DNA from: Methylobacterium sp. Leaf91
GTDB taxonomy: Bacteria > Pseudomonadota > Alphaproteobacteria > Rhizobiales > Beijerinckiaceae
Assembly: GCF_001422815.1 (NCBI RefSeq)
Contig: NZ_LMMP01000009.1
Location: forward strand, 99,975-138,707
DNA length: 38,733 nt
Reading direction: 5' to 3'
Numbering within the stretch: position 1 is the stretch's first letter; every line of letters begins with the position of its first letter. A program made the translations under genes and the position numbers. Positions 27,047 to 35,738 of the stretch are shown here, piece by piece. The notes beneath the pieces were generated by a model. It ran no database searches and was not told where the DNA came from. It was given only the letters and a program-made list of their open reading frames with translations.

Positions 27047-27966
27047 TCTCACTCGGCCTTGCCTCCCTCGGGACGATCTCCGGATCATCCCGCGCCGGAG
27101 CGGAAGGCAGCGCGACGATCGTCTCTCCCCCGACTGCGGCGGCCCCGGCTCCCGGTGGCGAAGCGTCGGAGGCCGTCGATGTGAGCCTGTCGCCCGAATG
27201 CCGGGTGCCGGGATCGAAGCTCTATACTCTGGCCCGGTTGAGCTCGGTGAAGGCCGCGCTCAAGGAGAAGCGGCCCGTACGGGTTCTCGCCATCGGGTCG
27301 TCCTCGGCGGGGGCAGGGGCCTCGGCGACCTATCCGGTCAAGCTGGAAACGGCCCTTGAGCGCTCGCTTCCCAACGTGGATGTGGAGGTCGAGAGCCGAG
27401 GCATGCAGGGCGAGATCGCCTCGGGCGCTGCGGAGCGCCTGCGCAGCATGGTGGCCGAGGTCGAGCCCGACCTAGTGGTCTGGCAGGTCGGTACCCACGA
27501 CGCGCTCGCCCGGGTCGATCTCGACGCCTTCGCCAGCGTCCTCGACGAGACGGTTCAGTGGATCAAGTCCCACGAGATCGACGTGGTGCTGGTCAATCCA
27601 GTCTACACGGCTTCGCTTGCCCAGGACGAGTATTACAGCAGCATTGTCCGGAAGGTGCAGGAGGTTGCACTGCGCGAGGGAGTGCCGCTCGTGCAGCGCT
27701 ACGAGGCGATGCGCTACCTGTCCGGGAGCAGCGACAAAGGCGAAGCACATATGCTGGGACGACAGTTCCGTCTCAACGACCTTGGCCTGCGCTGCATGGC
27801 CGAGCATGTTACGCGAGCCATCACCCTCTCGCTGCTCCAGCCCGACCCGTCTGCGACCGGAACCGCAACTGCTCCGTCGGTCATCGTCGCGCCGCCGAAG
27901 GATGCGGCGGTGAAGCCGCCTTCACCGCCCCGGAGCGGTGGTGCCTCGCTTCAAGAGCAACCCTGA
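27004..27966 (+). CDS. Exported SGNH/GDSL-hydrolase-like protein with altered catalytic blocks
   Basis: The protein of about 320 residues has a signal peptide (MALAQTSALLISLGLASLGT region) and an SGNH fold. Block I VLAIGSSSAGAGASATYP keeps the Ser and DLVVWQVGTHDAL is block III. In relatives I recall, block III reads GTN and the last block reads D-G-L-H-M-T-D-R-G. Here the Asn is His, and the last block reads RQFRLNDLG, with neither Asp nor His at the expected places. It may therefore be a non-catalytic or acyl-carrier partner of the OpgC-type enzyme. The C-terminal 50 residues are Pro/Ser/Ala-rich. ATGs at 27004 and 27016 are both possible starts. Confidence 0.8.
   Translation: MVRRMALAQTSALLISLGLASLGTISGSSRAGAEGSATIVSPPTAAAPAPGGEASEAVDVSLSPECRVPGSKLYTLARLSSVKAALKEKRPVRVLAIGSSSAGAGASATYPVKLETALERSLPNVDVEVESRGMQGEIASGAAERLRSMVAEVEPDLVVWQVGTHDALARVDLDAFASVLDETVQWIKSHEIDVVLVNPVYTASLAQDEYYSSIVRKVQEVALREGVPLVQRYEAMRYLSGSSDKGEAHMLGRQFRLNDLGLRCMAEHVTRAITLSLLQPDPSATGTATAPSVIVAPPKDAAVKPPSPPRSGGASLQEQP
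27906..27929 (+). repeat. Perfect 10-bp hairpin inside the 3' end of the SGNH gene
   Basis: GGCGGTGAAG at 27906-27915 pairs exactly with CTTCACCGCC at 27920-27929 around a CCGC loop, about 35 bp before the stop codon. No T-run follows. Confidence 0.5.
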
Positions 27967-28242
27967 TCGGCTTGCCATAGCGATCGCGGCGGATACTCGG
28001 TCGGTCCGTAGTCATCGATCTATAGCGCCATCGTGCAATGTCTCGTTCGGATGGTGTTGTAGGCTGACGCGACCAAGTGGGCCGTCATCAAAAGCCGGGC
28101 GACCTTCCGGGGCGAAGCTAGAGAAGAGCCCTTTTTCGTGTCCATTCCGGGACGGGTTTCGCTCAGAGCCCGAAAGCGTAACGGACTCGGTGGCTGAGAC
28201 AGATAGGGTCGGCCTGAGCGTTCGGGGCGTGGAGTGGGGTCA
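27967..28242. other. 276-bp gap inside the glycan locus
   Basis: No gene is supported here. A 102-codon frame from 27938 lacks family character and starts inside the SGNH gene. The gap ends with GGAG 8 bases before the flippase GTG, so it probably holds a promoter or leader for the flippase-acetyltransferase pair. Confidence 0.4.
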
Positions 28243-29598
28243 GTGAAGGACGGGACGGAGGGCTGGACCCTCGGCGCGGCCTTCAGCCGCTTGAGGACGT
28301 TTCGCGCAGGCGCGGCGGGAGCGGCGCTCGACGTCTTCGCGATTCGCATCGCCGCCGCCATCTTCGCCTACGGGGCACAGGTCATGATGGCGCGCCTCAT
28401 GGGGCGCTCGGAATACGGAGTGTTTGCATCGATCTGGGTGTGGATCGCCATCCTCGGCCATTCCTCCACACTGGGTTTCGCTCAAGGTGCCTGCCGTTTC
28501 CTGCCCGCCGATCAGGCGAGAGGCGATGCCGCCCATATGCGCGGGTTCCTCCTCGTGGGCGCATGGGTGACCATTGCCGCTGCGTCTATAGTTGCAGGCA
28601 TCGGCCTCGCCATTGCCTGGATGCAGGGCATCCTCCTCGATGGGCCGTATGCTGGGCCTTTGCTCCTCGCAGCACTCGTTCTGCCGCTCTTCACGATGCA
28701 GGATTATCTGGAGGGCGTCGCTCGAAGCCAGAACTGGGCGGTGCTCGCCATCGCGCCGCCCTACCTCCTGCGCCAGGGGCTCATCATGGTCACCATGGCG
28801 GGCGCCGTCACCGTCGGGGCACCGGCTCAGGCATGGGTTGCCATCGCCTGCACCCTGGTCGCCACTGGACTCGCCCTGGCGATCCAAGCACGGCTCCTGA
28901 TCCTGCGCCTTCGTGACGATCTGCTCCCTGTGAAACCGCGATACCGCTGGCGGATCTGGCTCCGGGCCTGCCTTCCGATCGCGGCCGCCGACCTCGCATA
29001 TTCCGCTTTCAGCATGATCGACGTGGTCATCCTCGGCATGCTGATGCCACCTGCGGCGGTGGGCCTGTATTTTGTCGCGACCCGGATCCAGCAATTCGTC
29101 CCCTTCGTGCATTACGCCGCGTCCGCGGCCACCGCTCAGCGTTTCGCCGCCATCCACGCATCCGGGGATGCAGACGGGCTGACGCGCTTCGTCCGCATGC
29201 AGGCCCGCCTTACCTTCGCCGCCACGGTGATCGTCGGTCTCTTCATCGTCACGGCGGGCCCATTCCTGCTCGCGATGTTCGGGCCGGAATTTGGAGCGAG
29301 CTATCCGCTTCTCGCCGTGCTGGTCGCGGGCAATGTCGGAGCGAGCCTGTTCGGACCCGGCGAAGACCTGCTCACCATGATCGACGGTGAACGTCTCTGC
29401 GCTGGCATCACCCTGGCGATGCTGGCCCTGGCCGCTCTGCTCTGTCTGATTCTGGTACCGGTCCTCGGAATCATGGGAGCGGCCATCGCGATGGCCATGG
29501 CCAACGTGCTTCGCGGGTTGGGAATGGCTTTGGCCGCTTTCCGTGTGCACGGTATCGTTACGACGGTCCTGCCGTTCGCCGGTCGGCTTGGCTCATGA
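28243..29598 (+). CDS. Polysaccharide/lipid-linked oligosaccharide flippase (Wzx-like)
   Basis: The protein of about 451 residues has a cytoplasmic N-terminus and 12 or more hydrophobic spans. It has the MOP-superfamily flippase features ALDVFAIRIAAAIFAYGAQV, MMARLMGRSEYGVFASIWVW, LPIAAADLAYSAFSMIDVVILG and AMFGPEFGASYPLLAVLVAG. Such proteins move lipid-linked sugar units across the inner membrane for surface polysaccharide assembly. The GTG at 28243 has GGAG 8 bases upstream; a GTG at 28234 is also in frame. The stop overlaps the next ATG by 4 bp. Confidence 0.87.
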   Translation: MKDGTEGWTLGAAFSRLRTFRAGAAGAALDVFAIRIAAAIFAYGAQVMMARLMGRSEYGVFASIWVWIAILGHSSTLGFAQGACRFLPADQARGDAAHMRGFLLVGAWVTIAAASIVAGIGLAIAWMQGILLDGPYAGPLLLAALVLPLFTMQDYLEGVARSQNWAVLAIAPPYLLRQGLIMVTMAGAVTVGAPAQAWVAIACTLVATGLALAIQARLLILRLRDDLLPVKPRYRWRIWLRACLPIAAADLAYSAFSMIDVVILGMLMPPAAVGLYFVATRIQQFVPFVHYAASAATAQRFAAIHASGDADGLTRFVRMQARLTFAATVIVGLFIVTAGPFLLAMFGPEFGASYPLLAVLVAGNVGASLFGPGEDLLTMIDGERLCAGITLAMLALAALLCLILVPVLGIMGAAIAMAMANVLRGLGMALAAFRVHGIVTTVLPFAGRLGS

Positions 29599-30746
29599 AG
29601 ACGGTCTTACAAGACCTGCGCTCAGGACGCTCGGTCTCGCTCGCCACATATTCGGAACTGGCTGCCGATCCCGATCCCTGGGATGCGCTCATGGCCAATG
29701 CGCTCACCACGCACCCGCATTACAGCCGCCATGTCATGGCGGCTCATCGGAGGGCGGGGTTGGCCGCCACCGACCTCGCCTTCGTCGTTGTGCAAGGCCG
29801 GCTTGGGCTGGAGGCTCTGTTGCCCTTTGCATGGAAGCGCGATGTGAGCGGGCTCGGAACGCGCATTGCCCGTCCCTTCCTGTCGCCCTTCATCACCCAG
29901 ACGAGCCCTCTCGTTGCGGATGCTCCCGACCTGCCCGACATCCTCGATCTGTTGGTGAAAGGGCTCCAATCCGCCTCCAAGGGGCGGATCTGGCGCTGGC
30001 CCCTGCTTCCCACCGAGACGAAGCTCGGTCGCGGATTGCTCGAGGCCATGGATCGCGCCGGCTGGATGAGAGGCATCGCCAGCCGTTTCGAGCGACCGAT
30101 CGTCGAGCGTCGCGAGTCATATGCCGGTTTCCTCGACGAGCATCCGCACCGATCGCGGATGAAGGATCTCAGCCGTCGCCATCGCAACCTGTCGAAGCGA
30201 GGCACACTCAGCCATGACATCGCCACCGGCGGCGACCTCCTGAACGATGCCGTCGCGGGCTTTCTCAGACTGGAGAAGGCCGGGTGGAAGGGGAGGGCCG
30301 GGACGGCGCTCGCTTCTCGCCCACAGCACGAGGCTTTCGCGCGTGCCTTGTTCACCGGAGCCGATGGCCCGGTCCGCGTCCGGGCGGATAGCCTTCTGTT
30401 GGATGGTCGCCCGCTCTCGATCAGCCTTGCCCTCGTAGCGAGCGGTACGGCCACGCTCTTGAAGACCACCTTTGAAGAGAATGAGCGCTCCAGCGCTCCG
30501 GGCCTGCTGCTGGAGGCACGGATCATCGAAGCTCTGTACGGGACCGGCTTCGCCGAACGGCTCGATTCGGCCACGCTCGCCGGCTCGGTCCTCGAGAATC
30601 TTTATCCTGATCGAGAGACGATCTGCGAGATCGTCGCCGCCCCTAGCGGTGCCGCGCGTATGATCACGGTCGAACAGCGAATCCGCCTAATCTCGATGGA
30701 GCGGCGCGCCATGGTCCGCGTCAAACGGGCCCTGGGCAGGCGCTGA
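29595..30746 (+). CDS. GNAT-type acetyltransferase (BioF2/CelD-like)
   Basis: The 383-residue protein has the duplicated GNAT fold of the BioF2-like (PF13480) or CelD group. The hallmark is [15 protein letters not shown], preceded by [14 protein letters not shown] and followed by [20 protein letters not shown] and [15 protein letters not shown]. No signal or membrane segment is seen, so it works in the cytosol. Related proteins are encoded with exopolysaccharide and cellulose genes, where they probably acylate an amino sugar or amino-acid decoration. The 4-bp overlap with the flippase gene (ATGA) shows they are coupled, which supports the polysaccharide role. Confidence 0.85.
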   Translation: MKTVLQDLRSGRSVSLATYSELAADPDPWDALMANALTTHPHYSRHVMAAHRRAGLAATDLAFVVVQGRLGLEALLPFAWKRDVSGLGTRIARPFLSPFITQTSPLVADAPDLPDILDLLVKGLQSASKGRIWRWPLLPTETKLGRGLLEAMDRAGWMRGIASRFERPIVERRESYAGFLDEHPHRSRMKDLSRRHRNLSKRGTLSHDIATGGDLLNDAVAGFLRLEKAGWKGRAGTALASRPQHEAFARALFTGADGPVRVRADSLLLDGRPLSISLALVASGTATLLKTTFEENERSSAPGLLLEARIIEALYGTGFAERLDSATLAGSVLENLYPDRETICEIVAAPSGAARMITVEQRIRLISMERRAMVRVKRALGRR

Positions 30747-30804
30747 CGGGCGGGCACAGGCATGCTACTCGGCCGGTTCGGCACGCCAGACAGGAACCAT
30801 CCGC

Positions 30805-31224
30805 ATGCGTCGTCCGCTTCTTGCCCTCACCGGAGCTTTGTTGATCGCCATGACCGCTTCCGCATCCGCCGAGACCGTGACCACGCCTTCGGGCCTGCAA
30901 TATCGCGACGAAGTCGTCGGGACCGGCCCTACGCCGCAGACCGGCAAGAAAGTCAGCGTCCATTATACCGGCTGGCTCGATGAGGGCGGCAAGCCGGGCA
31001 AGAAGTTCGACTCCTCGCGCGACCGTGGCCAGCCCTTCAGCTTCACCCTCGGCATCGGCCAGGTGATCGGTGGTTGGGATCAGGGTGTCGCCACGATGAA
31101 GGTCGGCGGCAAGCGCACGCTCATCATCCCCTCTGACCTCGGCTACGGCGCACGCGGTGCCGGTGGGCTAATTCCGCCGAACGCCACGCTCATCTTCGAC
31201 GTGGAACTGCTCGGCGTGAACTGA
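30805..31224 (+). CDS. Exported FKBP-type peptidyl-prolyl isomerase
   Basis: The 139-residue protein has a signal peptide ([21 protein letters not shown], cut before ETVTT) and one FKBP domain: [87 protein letters not shown]. All the active-site aromatic and hydrophobic positions look intact. It should catalyse proline isomerisation in periplasmic proteins. It has its own strong terminator downstream. Confidence 0.93.
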   Translation: MRRPLLALTGALLIAMTASASAETVTTPSGLQYRDEVVGTGPTPQTGKKVSVHYTGWLDEGGKPGKKFDSSRDRGQPFSFTLGIGQVIGGWDQGVATMKVGGKRTLIIPSDLGYGARGAGGLIPPNATLIFDVELLGVN

Positions 31225-31239
31225 ACCCGACCCTTATAC

Positions 31240-31267
31240 CCGGACGAGCCTCGCCTCGTCCGGTTCT
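31240..31267 (+). terminator. Intrinsic terminator after the FKBP gene
   Basis: CCGGACGAG (31240-31248) pairs perfectly with CTCGTCCGG (31255-31263) around a six-base loop, followed by TTCTTAG. It lies 15 bp after the stop codon, between convergent genes. Confidence 0.75.
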
Positions 31268-31297
31268 TAGCCTGTCCCCAATCGGTCCCGCTAGCGC

Positions 31298-32125
31298 TCA
31301 GGCTGCCAACCCCAGTGCGGCTCGAGCCTCGGCGGGTGTCGCCACGGTACGACCGTGCCGCTGCACGCACTCCACGGCCAGCCCGACCAGTTCGGCATTG
31401 CTCGCTGCCAGTTGGTGCTTCGTCACCCGGATGTTGTCCTCCAATCCGGTCCGTACCGAGAACGCCCCACGGGCAAGTGCCCAGTCCATGACCTCGGCCT
31501 GATGGCGTCCGATGCCGGCAGCGGTCCAGGTCGCCTCGGGCAGTACCTGCTTCAGTTCGCCCAGGAGCAGATCGAGCAGGCGCTCGTTGGCCGGCAGAGC
31601 ATTCTTCACTCCCATGACGAATTGGACGTGGGGGCGGGCATCCATGAGCCCTTCATCCACCAGCCGCCGGGCGCCATGAAGATGTGAGAGATCGAAGATC
31701 TCGATTTCCGGCCAGACACCATGCGCCCGCATCTGACTGGCGAGATCGGTGACGAGGCTCGCCGGATTCTCATAGACGATGGTCGGAAAGTTGACCGAGC
31801 CGGTGGAGAGCGAGGCCATATCCGGCCGGTGGCGAAGCGACAGGCCACGGCTGGCTGGATCGCGTCCGCGTCCTCCAGTGGAGAACTGCACGATCATGCC
31901 GGGGCAATGGCGGCGAATTCCCTCCTGCACGGCGGCGAAACGGTCGGGATCGGACGAGGGCGTCTCGTCGTCGTTGCGCACATGGATGTGCACCAGGGCG
32001 GCACCCGCCTCGTAGGCCTGGCGCGTCGATTCGATCTGCTCGGCGCCCGTCACCGGAAGGGCCGGATTGTCGGTCTTGCGCGGAACTGAACCGGTGATGG
32101 CGACGGCGACGACGACAGGTTTCAT
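31298..32125 (-). CDS. BKACE-family beta-keto acid cleavage enzyme (DUF849)
   Basis: The 275-residue TIM-barrel protein has the BKACE opening KPVVVAVAITGSVPRKTDNP, the zinc-binding AAALVHIHVRNDDE-type segment (His-x-His), QFSTGGRGRDPASRG, VNFPTIVYEN and a late conserved GLEDNIRVTKHQLAASNAEL with the Glu-Asp pair. BKACE enzymes condense a beta-keto acid with acetyl-CoA and cleave it to CoA-ester products, using Zn. The particular keto acid cannot be told from sequence here. The ATG at 32125 matches the family start; an extension to 32176 is not conserved. It stands alone between convergent and tandem neighbours. Confidence 0.88.
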   Translation of the reverse strand: MKPVVVAVAITGSVPRKTDNPALPVTGAEQIESTRQAYEAGAALVHIHVRNDDETPSSDPDRFAAVQEGIRRHCPGMIVQFSTGGRGRDPASRGLSLRHRPDMASLSTGSVNFPTIVYENPASLVTDLASQMRAHGVWPEIEIFDLSHLHGARRLVDEGLMDARPHVQFVMGVKNALPANERLLDLLLGELKQVLPEATWTAAGIGRHQAEVMDWALARGAFSVRTGLEDNIRVTKHQLAASNAELVGLAVECVQRHGRTVATPAEARAALGLAA

Positions 32126-32220
32126 GATCCGGCCCGGATGTCCGATGAGGAGGGCACGGGAAATACTGCATTCCACTCAGTAAGCGAAGTGCTGGGTTCG
32201 CTGGCAAAGCAGCCGTCCGC

Positions 32221-33270
32221 TCAGCCCTGGAACAGCAGCGTCGCCTTGGTTCCGGGTCCGCTCTCTCGATAGATAAGGGCGGAACGGAGGTTGGTGGCCA
32301 TGGCCTTGACGATGCGCGAGCCGAGACCGGTGCCGCGAGGCTGGCCTTCGCCCGTCCACCCGATCCCGTCATCCTCGACGGTCAGGCTCAAACCGTCCGT
32401 CCCGTCGCGCGCCACCGCTACCCGGATCTCACCGGGGACTTCCGGCGGATACGCATATTTGTAGGCGTTCGTCACGAGTTCGGTGACCACGACGCCGACG
32501 GAGACCGCCTTGTCGGTGGCAAGCCGGATCGGCTCCGCGACGAGGCGAATGGCATGGTCGCGCCCGGCTGCCTTCATCGCTCCCTGCAGTTCCTCCACAA
32601 GGCTTGAAAGATAGGCGTCGAGTTCCACCGCCTCGACATCATCGGAGGTGTAGAGCCGCCGATGAATGCCGGCGATGGCCGAGATCCGCGCCTGCATCTC
32701 GCGCAAGGCCGCTTTGGCAGCGGGATCGGAGACGGCGTTGGTCTGCATATGCGTCAAGGCCGCCACGAGGGCGAGGGAATTGGCGACCCGGTGATTCACC
32801 TCGCGCAACAACATGACCGCGCGGTCTCGGGCCTCACGGACCTCTGCCTCGGCCCGTTCCTTGTCGCGCCTCATGGCCTCCTGGCGCAGAGCCGTGTCGA
32901 CCGCTTCGCCGAGGAGTTCGCGGAACTGACCCTGCAGGTCCTTCCAGACGTAATCCACGGCCCCGGCCTTCAGAGCGGCCACCGCGACGCGGCTGTCCTC
33001 AGACCCGGTGACATAAATTACCGGCGGGGCGAAGGGCATGGCGCGGATGGCTGGGAGCACGTCGAGACCGGTCTGGCCGGGCATATGATGATCGAGGGCC
33101 ACGAGATCGATGCCGCCCTGGCTCAGACGCGCAAGACCCTCGTCGCCGGTGGCGGCAAGTTCCACGATATAGCCGCGTGCGTTCAGGCCCTTCTGCACGA
33201 GGCGCCCGAGGCCGGGATCGTCGTCGACATAGAGGATGCGACCGCGCTCCGGGGCGAGGGGAGCGCTCAT
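32221..33270 (-). CDS. Receiver-HisKA_2 histidine kinase
   Basis: The 349-residue cytosolic protein has an N-terminal receiver (about residues 10-125) with acidic pocket LYVDDDPG and phospho-Asp near residue 60 in VALDHHMPGQTG. A HisKA_2-type box follows, LLREVNHRVANSLALVAALT, with phospho-His near 160. The ATPase domain has VVTELVTNAYKYAYP, VEDDGIGWTG and GTGLGSRIVKAMA. The receiver-first order suggests the kinase is controlled by phosphorylation from another kinase, perhaps the MHYT kinase of this operon. It starts 14 bp after the response-regulator gene. Confidence 0.9.
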   Translation of the reverse strand: MSAPLAPERGRILYVDDDPGLGRLVQKGLNARGYIVELAATGDEGLARLSQGGIDLVALDHHMPGQTGLDVLPAIRAMPFAPPVIYVTGSEDSRVAVAALKAGAVDYVWKDLQGQFRELLGEAVDTALRQEAMRRDKERAEAEVREARDRAVMLLREVNHRVANSLALVAALTHMQTNAVSDPAAKAALREMQARISAIAGIHRRLYTSDDVEAVELDAYLSSLVEELQGAMKAAGRDHAIRLVAEPIRLATDKAVSVGVVVTELVTNAYKYAYPPEVPGEIRVAVARDGTDGLSLTVEDDGIGWTGEGQPRGTGLGSRIVKAMATNLRSALIYRESGPGTKATLLFQG

Positions 33271-33283
33271 GCGGTGCGGATTT

Positions 33284-33736
33284 TCATGGGTTCTCGGGCA
33301 CCTGCATCACGGAAAAGAACAACCCGAGCTGACGAATAGCGTTCGAGAAGCCCTCATAATTCACCGGCTTGGTGATGTAGACGTTCGCGCCGAGATCGTA
33401 GCAACGCTGAACCTCGCGGCTGTCGTCCGTTGTCGTGAGAACGACCACGGGCGAGCGCCGCGTATGTGGGTTCGCCTTGACCTTCTCCAGGATGTCGATC
33501 CCGGTCATATCCGGAAGATTGAGATCGAGCAGGATCAGGAGTGGGCGCTTGGCGCTGGCCTCTCCGGTGCCGTCCGGTCCGAGCAGATAAGCGAGCGCCG
33601 ACGTCCCGTCCCGGAACGGAATGATCTCGTTGTTGACGCCCGCGCGGCGAATATTGCGCTCGATGAGCCGGGCATGACCTTCGTCATCCTCGATCATCAC
33701 GATACTGACGGGGTTCACGTTCGGATCACGCCTCAT
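33284..33736 (-). CDS. Single-domain response regulator (Rcp1-like)
   Basis: This 150-residue receiver-only protein has acidic residues IEDDEG near 15-20, the phospho-Asp near residue 71 in LLILLDLNLPDMTG, VVLTTTDD (switch Thr) and YITKPVNYEG (conserved Lys). The insert GPDGTGEASAKRP before the Asp and the opening VSIVMIEDDEGHARLIERNI are typical of the Rcp1/CheY-like partners of phytochrome-type kinases. Its ATG overlaps the MHYT kinase stop by 4 bp, so it is almost certainly that kinase's direct partner. Confidence 0.92.
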   Translation of the reverse strand: MRRDPNVNPVSIVMIEDDEGHARLIERNIRRAGVNNEIIPFRDGTSALAYLLGPDGTGEASAKRPLLILLDLNLPDMTGIDILEKVKANPHTRRSPVVVLTTTDDSREVQRCYDLGANVYITKPVNYEGFSNAIRQLGLFFSVMQVPENP

Positions 33737-35613
33737 TCCGCTGCGAGGGACGTCGCCGGAACACCCTCGTATACAGCTGTAGCGCTCCCGCGGGGCAGCG
33801 TCACGCTGAAGGTGGTGCCTTCACCGAGCTTGGAGGCGACGTCGATCCGTCCACCCAGCGACCGGACCAAAGCTTTCACATGGGCGAGACCGATCCCTTC
33901 GCCCGGTCGATCCTGCGCTCCGGAGCGGCGGAACAGTTCGAACACGCGGGAATGGTCACGTTCAGCAATTCCCCTGCCGTTATCAGCGACATCGATACGA
34001 ATTCGCGGCCCAACGGCCGCGGCAGTCACTGTGATTCGACCGGCGCGAGTGGGATCCAGATACTTCACCGCATTGTCGAGCAGATTGCCGAAGATCTGTT
34101 CGAGGGCGAGTCGGTCCGCCGTGATCCTCGGCAGATCGCGCGCGACGACGACTTCCGCGCCGGCCGCGTCGGTCTGATGGCGCTGGGCATCGGCGAGGCG
34201 CTGAAGCAGCGCGTCAAGGTCGAGGGGTTCCGGCCTGAAACTTCGCCGCCCTTCGCGGGACAGTTTCAGGATCGCGGCGATCAGGCTTTCCATCCGCGTC
34301 ACCGCGGCGCTGATGAAGCCGAGCGCCTCACCAAGATCGGCGTCGATCCTCTCCGCGTCGGGATGGGACTTCAGGGCGGAACGGATGTCCTCACGCGTAG
34401 CGTCGAGCTCACTCGTGAAACCCATGACGTTCACGAGGGGGGCGCGAAGGTCGTGGCTGACGATGTAGGCATAGCGCTGAATCTCCTCGTTGGATTCTCG
34501 GAGTTCCGCTTCCGCCTCGCGCTGCTCGGTGATGTCGGTATGCACGCCGACCCATTCACGAATTGACCCATCGGGGGCCAGAACCGGGACGGCACGGATC
34601 GCGAAATGCCGCCACGTCCCGTCGCTCACCCGGACGCGATGCTCGTGGACGAAGGTTCGCTTCTCCCGGACCGTTTCGTTCCAGGCGTCCACGGACGATC
34701 GAGAATCGTCCGGATGCACGGCGTTGGCCCATCCGAACCCCTGGTACTCCTCGAAGGATTGGCCGGTGATCGCTGACCATCCCGGCTGTTCGCCGACCAT
34801 CCGGCCCTCGGCATCGTTGGTCCAGAGCACGCCGCGCACAGCCTGAATCGCCGCGCGGAACCGCGCCTCGCTGTTGCTCAACTCACGCTGGACGCGCTGC
34901 TGGTCGATGGAGGAGGCCAGCATGGCGAGGAACAGAGTGAGGAAGATCGCCGCCCCGACGAAGAGGGCGAGGTTCTGCTGGCTCGGAGCGAGACCGGTAA
35001 CGTGGCTCGCATGCGCGCCGGTTTCCCCTGTCGTGAAGGTCGCGGCGGCCATGCCAGTATAGTGCATCCCAGAGACGGCGAACCCCATCACGAAAGCAGC
35101 GATGATTTTTTGCCACGCTCCGTGATTTCGGAACGTGAGCCAGAGCCCGACCGTCGCTGCCGTCACGGCAATGAGCACCGATACGGCGGCGAGGAGCAGG
35201 TTGTAGGTAACGCTACCGGGCATGTGCAGGGCGGTCATGCCGATGAAGTGCATGCCGGCGATGCCGATCCCCATCAGCGTGCCGCTCACAAGGATGTCCT
35301 GCGCCTTCGCTCCCGGTCGGCCGACCCAGGCGAAGGCGCCGCCGGTTGCGCCAATGGCGATGACGAGCGAGAGCACGGTGAGACCGGCCTCGTAAGAGGT
35401 GGGCATCCCCATCTCGAAGGCGAGCATGCCGATGAAATGCATCGACCAGATGCCGCCACCCATGGCCAGCGCCGCCCCTCCGATCCACGCGATGCGGCGG
35501 CCAGGCGCTGCATTGTGTACCCGAGCTCCAAGATCCAAAGCCGTGTAGGACGCGAAGATCGCGATGGCGACGGACAGGGCGACGAGGGCGGGATTGTAGC
35601 CGGTATGAACCAT
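33733..35613 (-). CDS. MHYT-PAS sensor histidine kinase
   Basis: The 626-residue inner-membrane kinase has a seven-span MHYT domain in residues 1-235 with all three motifs (MHFIGM at 58-63, MHFIGM at 121-126, MHYTGM at 183-188). A PAS/PAC domain occupies about 250-365, a HisKA box YAYIVSHDLRAPLVNVMGF has the phospho-His near 387, and the ATPase domain shows NLLDNAVKYLDP, DVADNGRGI and GEGIGLAHVKALV. MHYT domains are proposed to bind metal (copper) and to sense oxygen, CO or NO. The ATG at 35613 opens just before the first span; the frame extends to 35724 without family character. It is first in a three-gene signalling operon. Confidence 0.9.
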   Translation of the reverse strand: MVHTGYNPALVALSVAIAIFASYTALDLGARVHNAAPGRRIAWIGGAALAMGGGIWSMHFIGMLAFEMGMPTSYEAGLTVLSLVIAIGATGGAFAWVGRPGAKAQDILVSGTLMGIGIAGMHFIGMTALHMPGSVTYNLLLAAVSVLIAVTAATVGLWLTFRNHGAWQKIIAAFVMGFAVSGMHYTGMAAATFTTGETGAHASHVTGLAPSQQNLALFVGAAIFLTLFLAMLASSIDQQRVQRELSNSEARFRAAIQAVRGVLWTNDAEGRMVGEQPGWSAITGQSFEEYQGFGWANAVHPDDSRSSVDAWNETVREKRTFVHEHRVRVSDGTWRHFAIRAVPVLAPDGSIREWVGVHTDITEQREAEAELRESNEEIQRYAYIVSHDLRAPLVNVMGFTSELDATREDIRSALKSHPDAERIDADLGEALGFISAAVTRMESLIAAILKLSREGRRSFRPEPLDLDALLQRLADAQRHQTDAAGAEVVVARDLPRITADRLALEQIFGNLLDNAVKYLDPTRAGRITVTAAAVGPRIRIDVADNGRGIAERDHSRVFELFRRSGAQDRPGEGIGLAHVKALVRSLGGRIDVASKLGEGTTFSVTLPRGSATAVYEGVPATSLAAE

Positions 35614-35738
35614 CGGGCGACTGCTTGAGGAGGATTCGGAGCCGCTGAACCGGCAGAGACCCGACCGTAGCCGGTCGGCACCGGCGCCACCACAGCGAAC
35701 CAGCCGGGCGTTCTTACCGCTCATCGGCTTTGCGCCGA

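Noticed and set aside
27938..28246. 102-codon plus-strand frame in the gap before the flippase
   Set aside because: No family features; begins inside the SGNH gene and ends at the flippase start.
28240..29550. Minus-strand frame of 436 codons
   Set aside because: Antisense shadow of the flippase gene; very polar with no fold signature.
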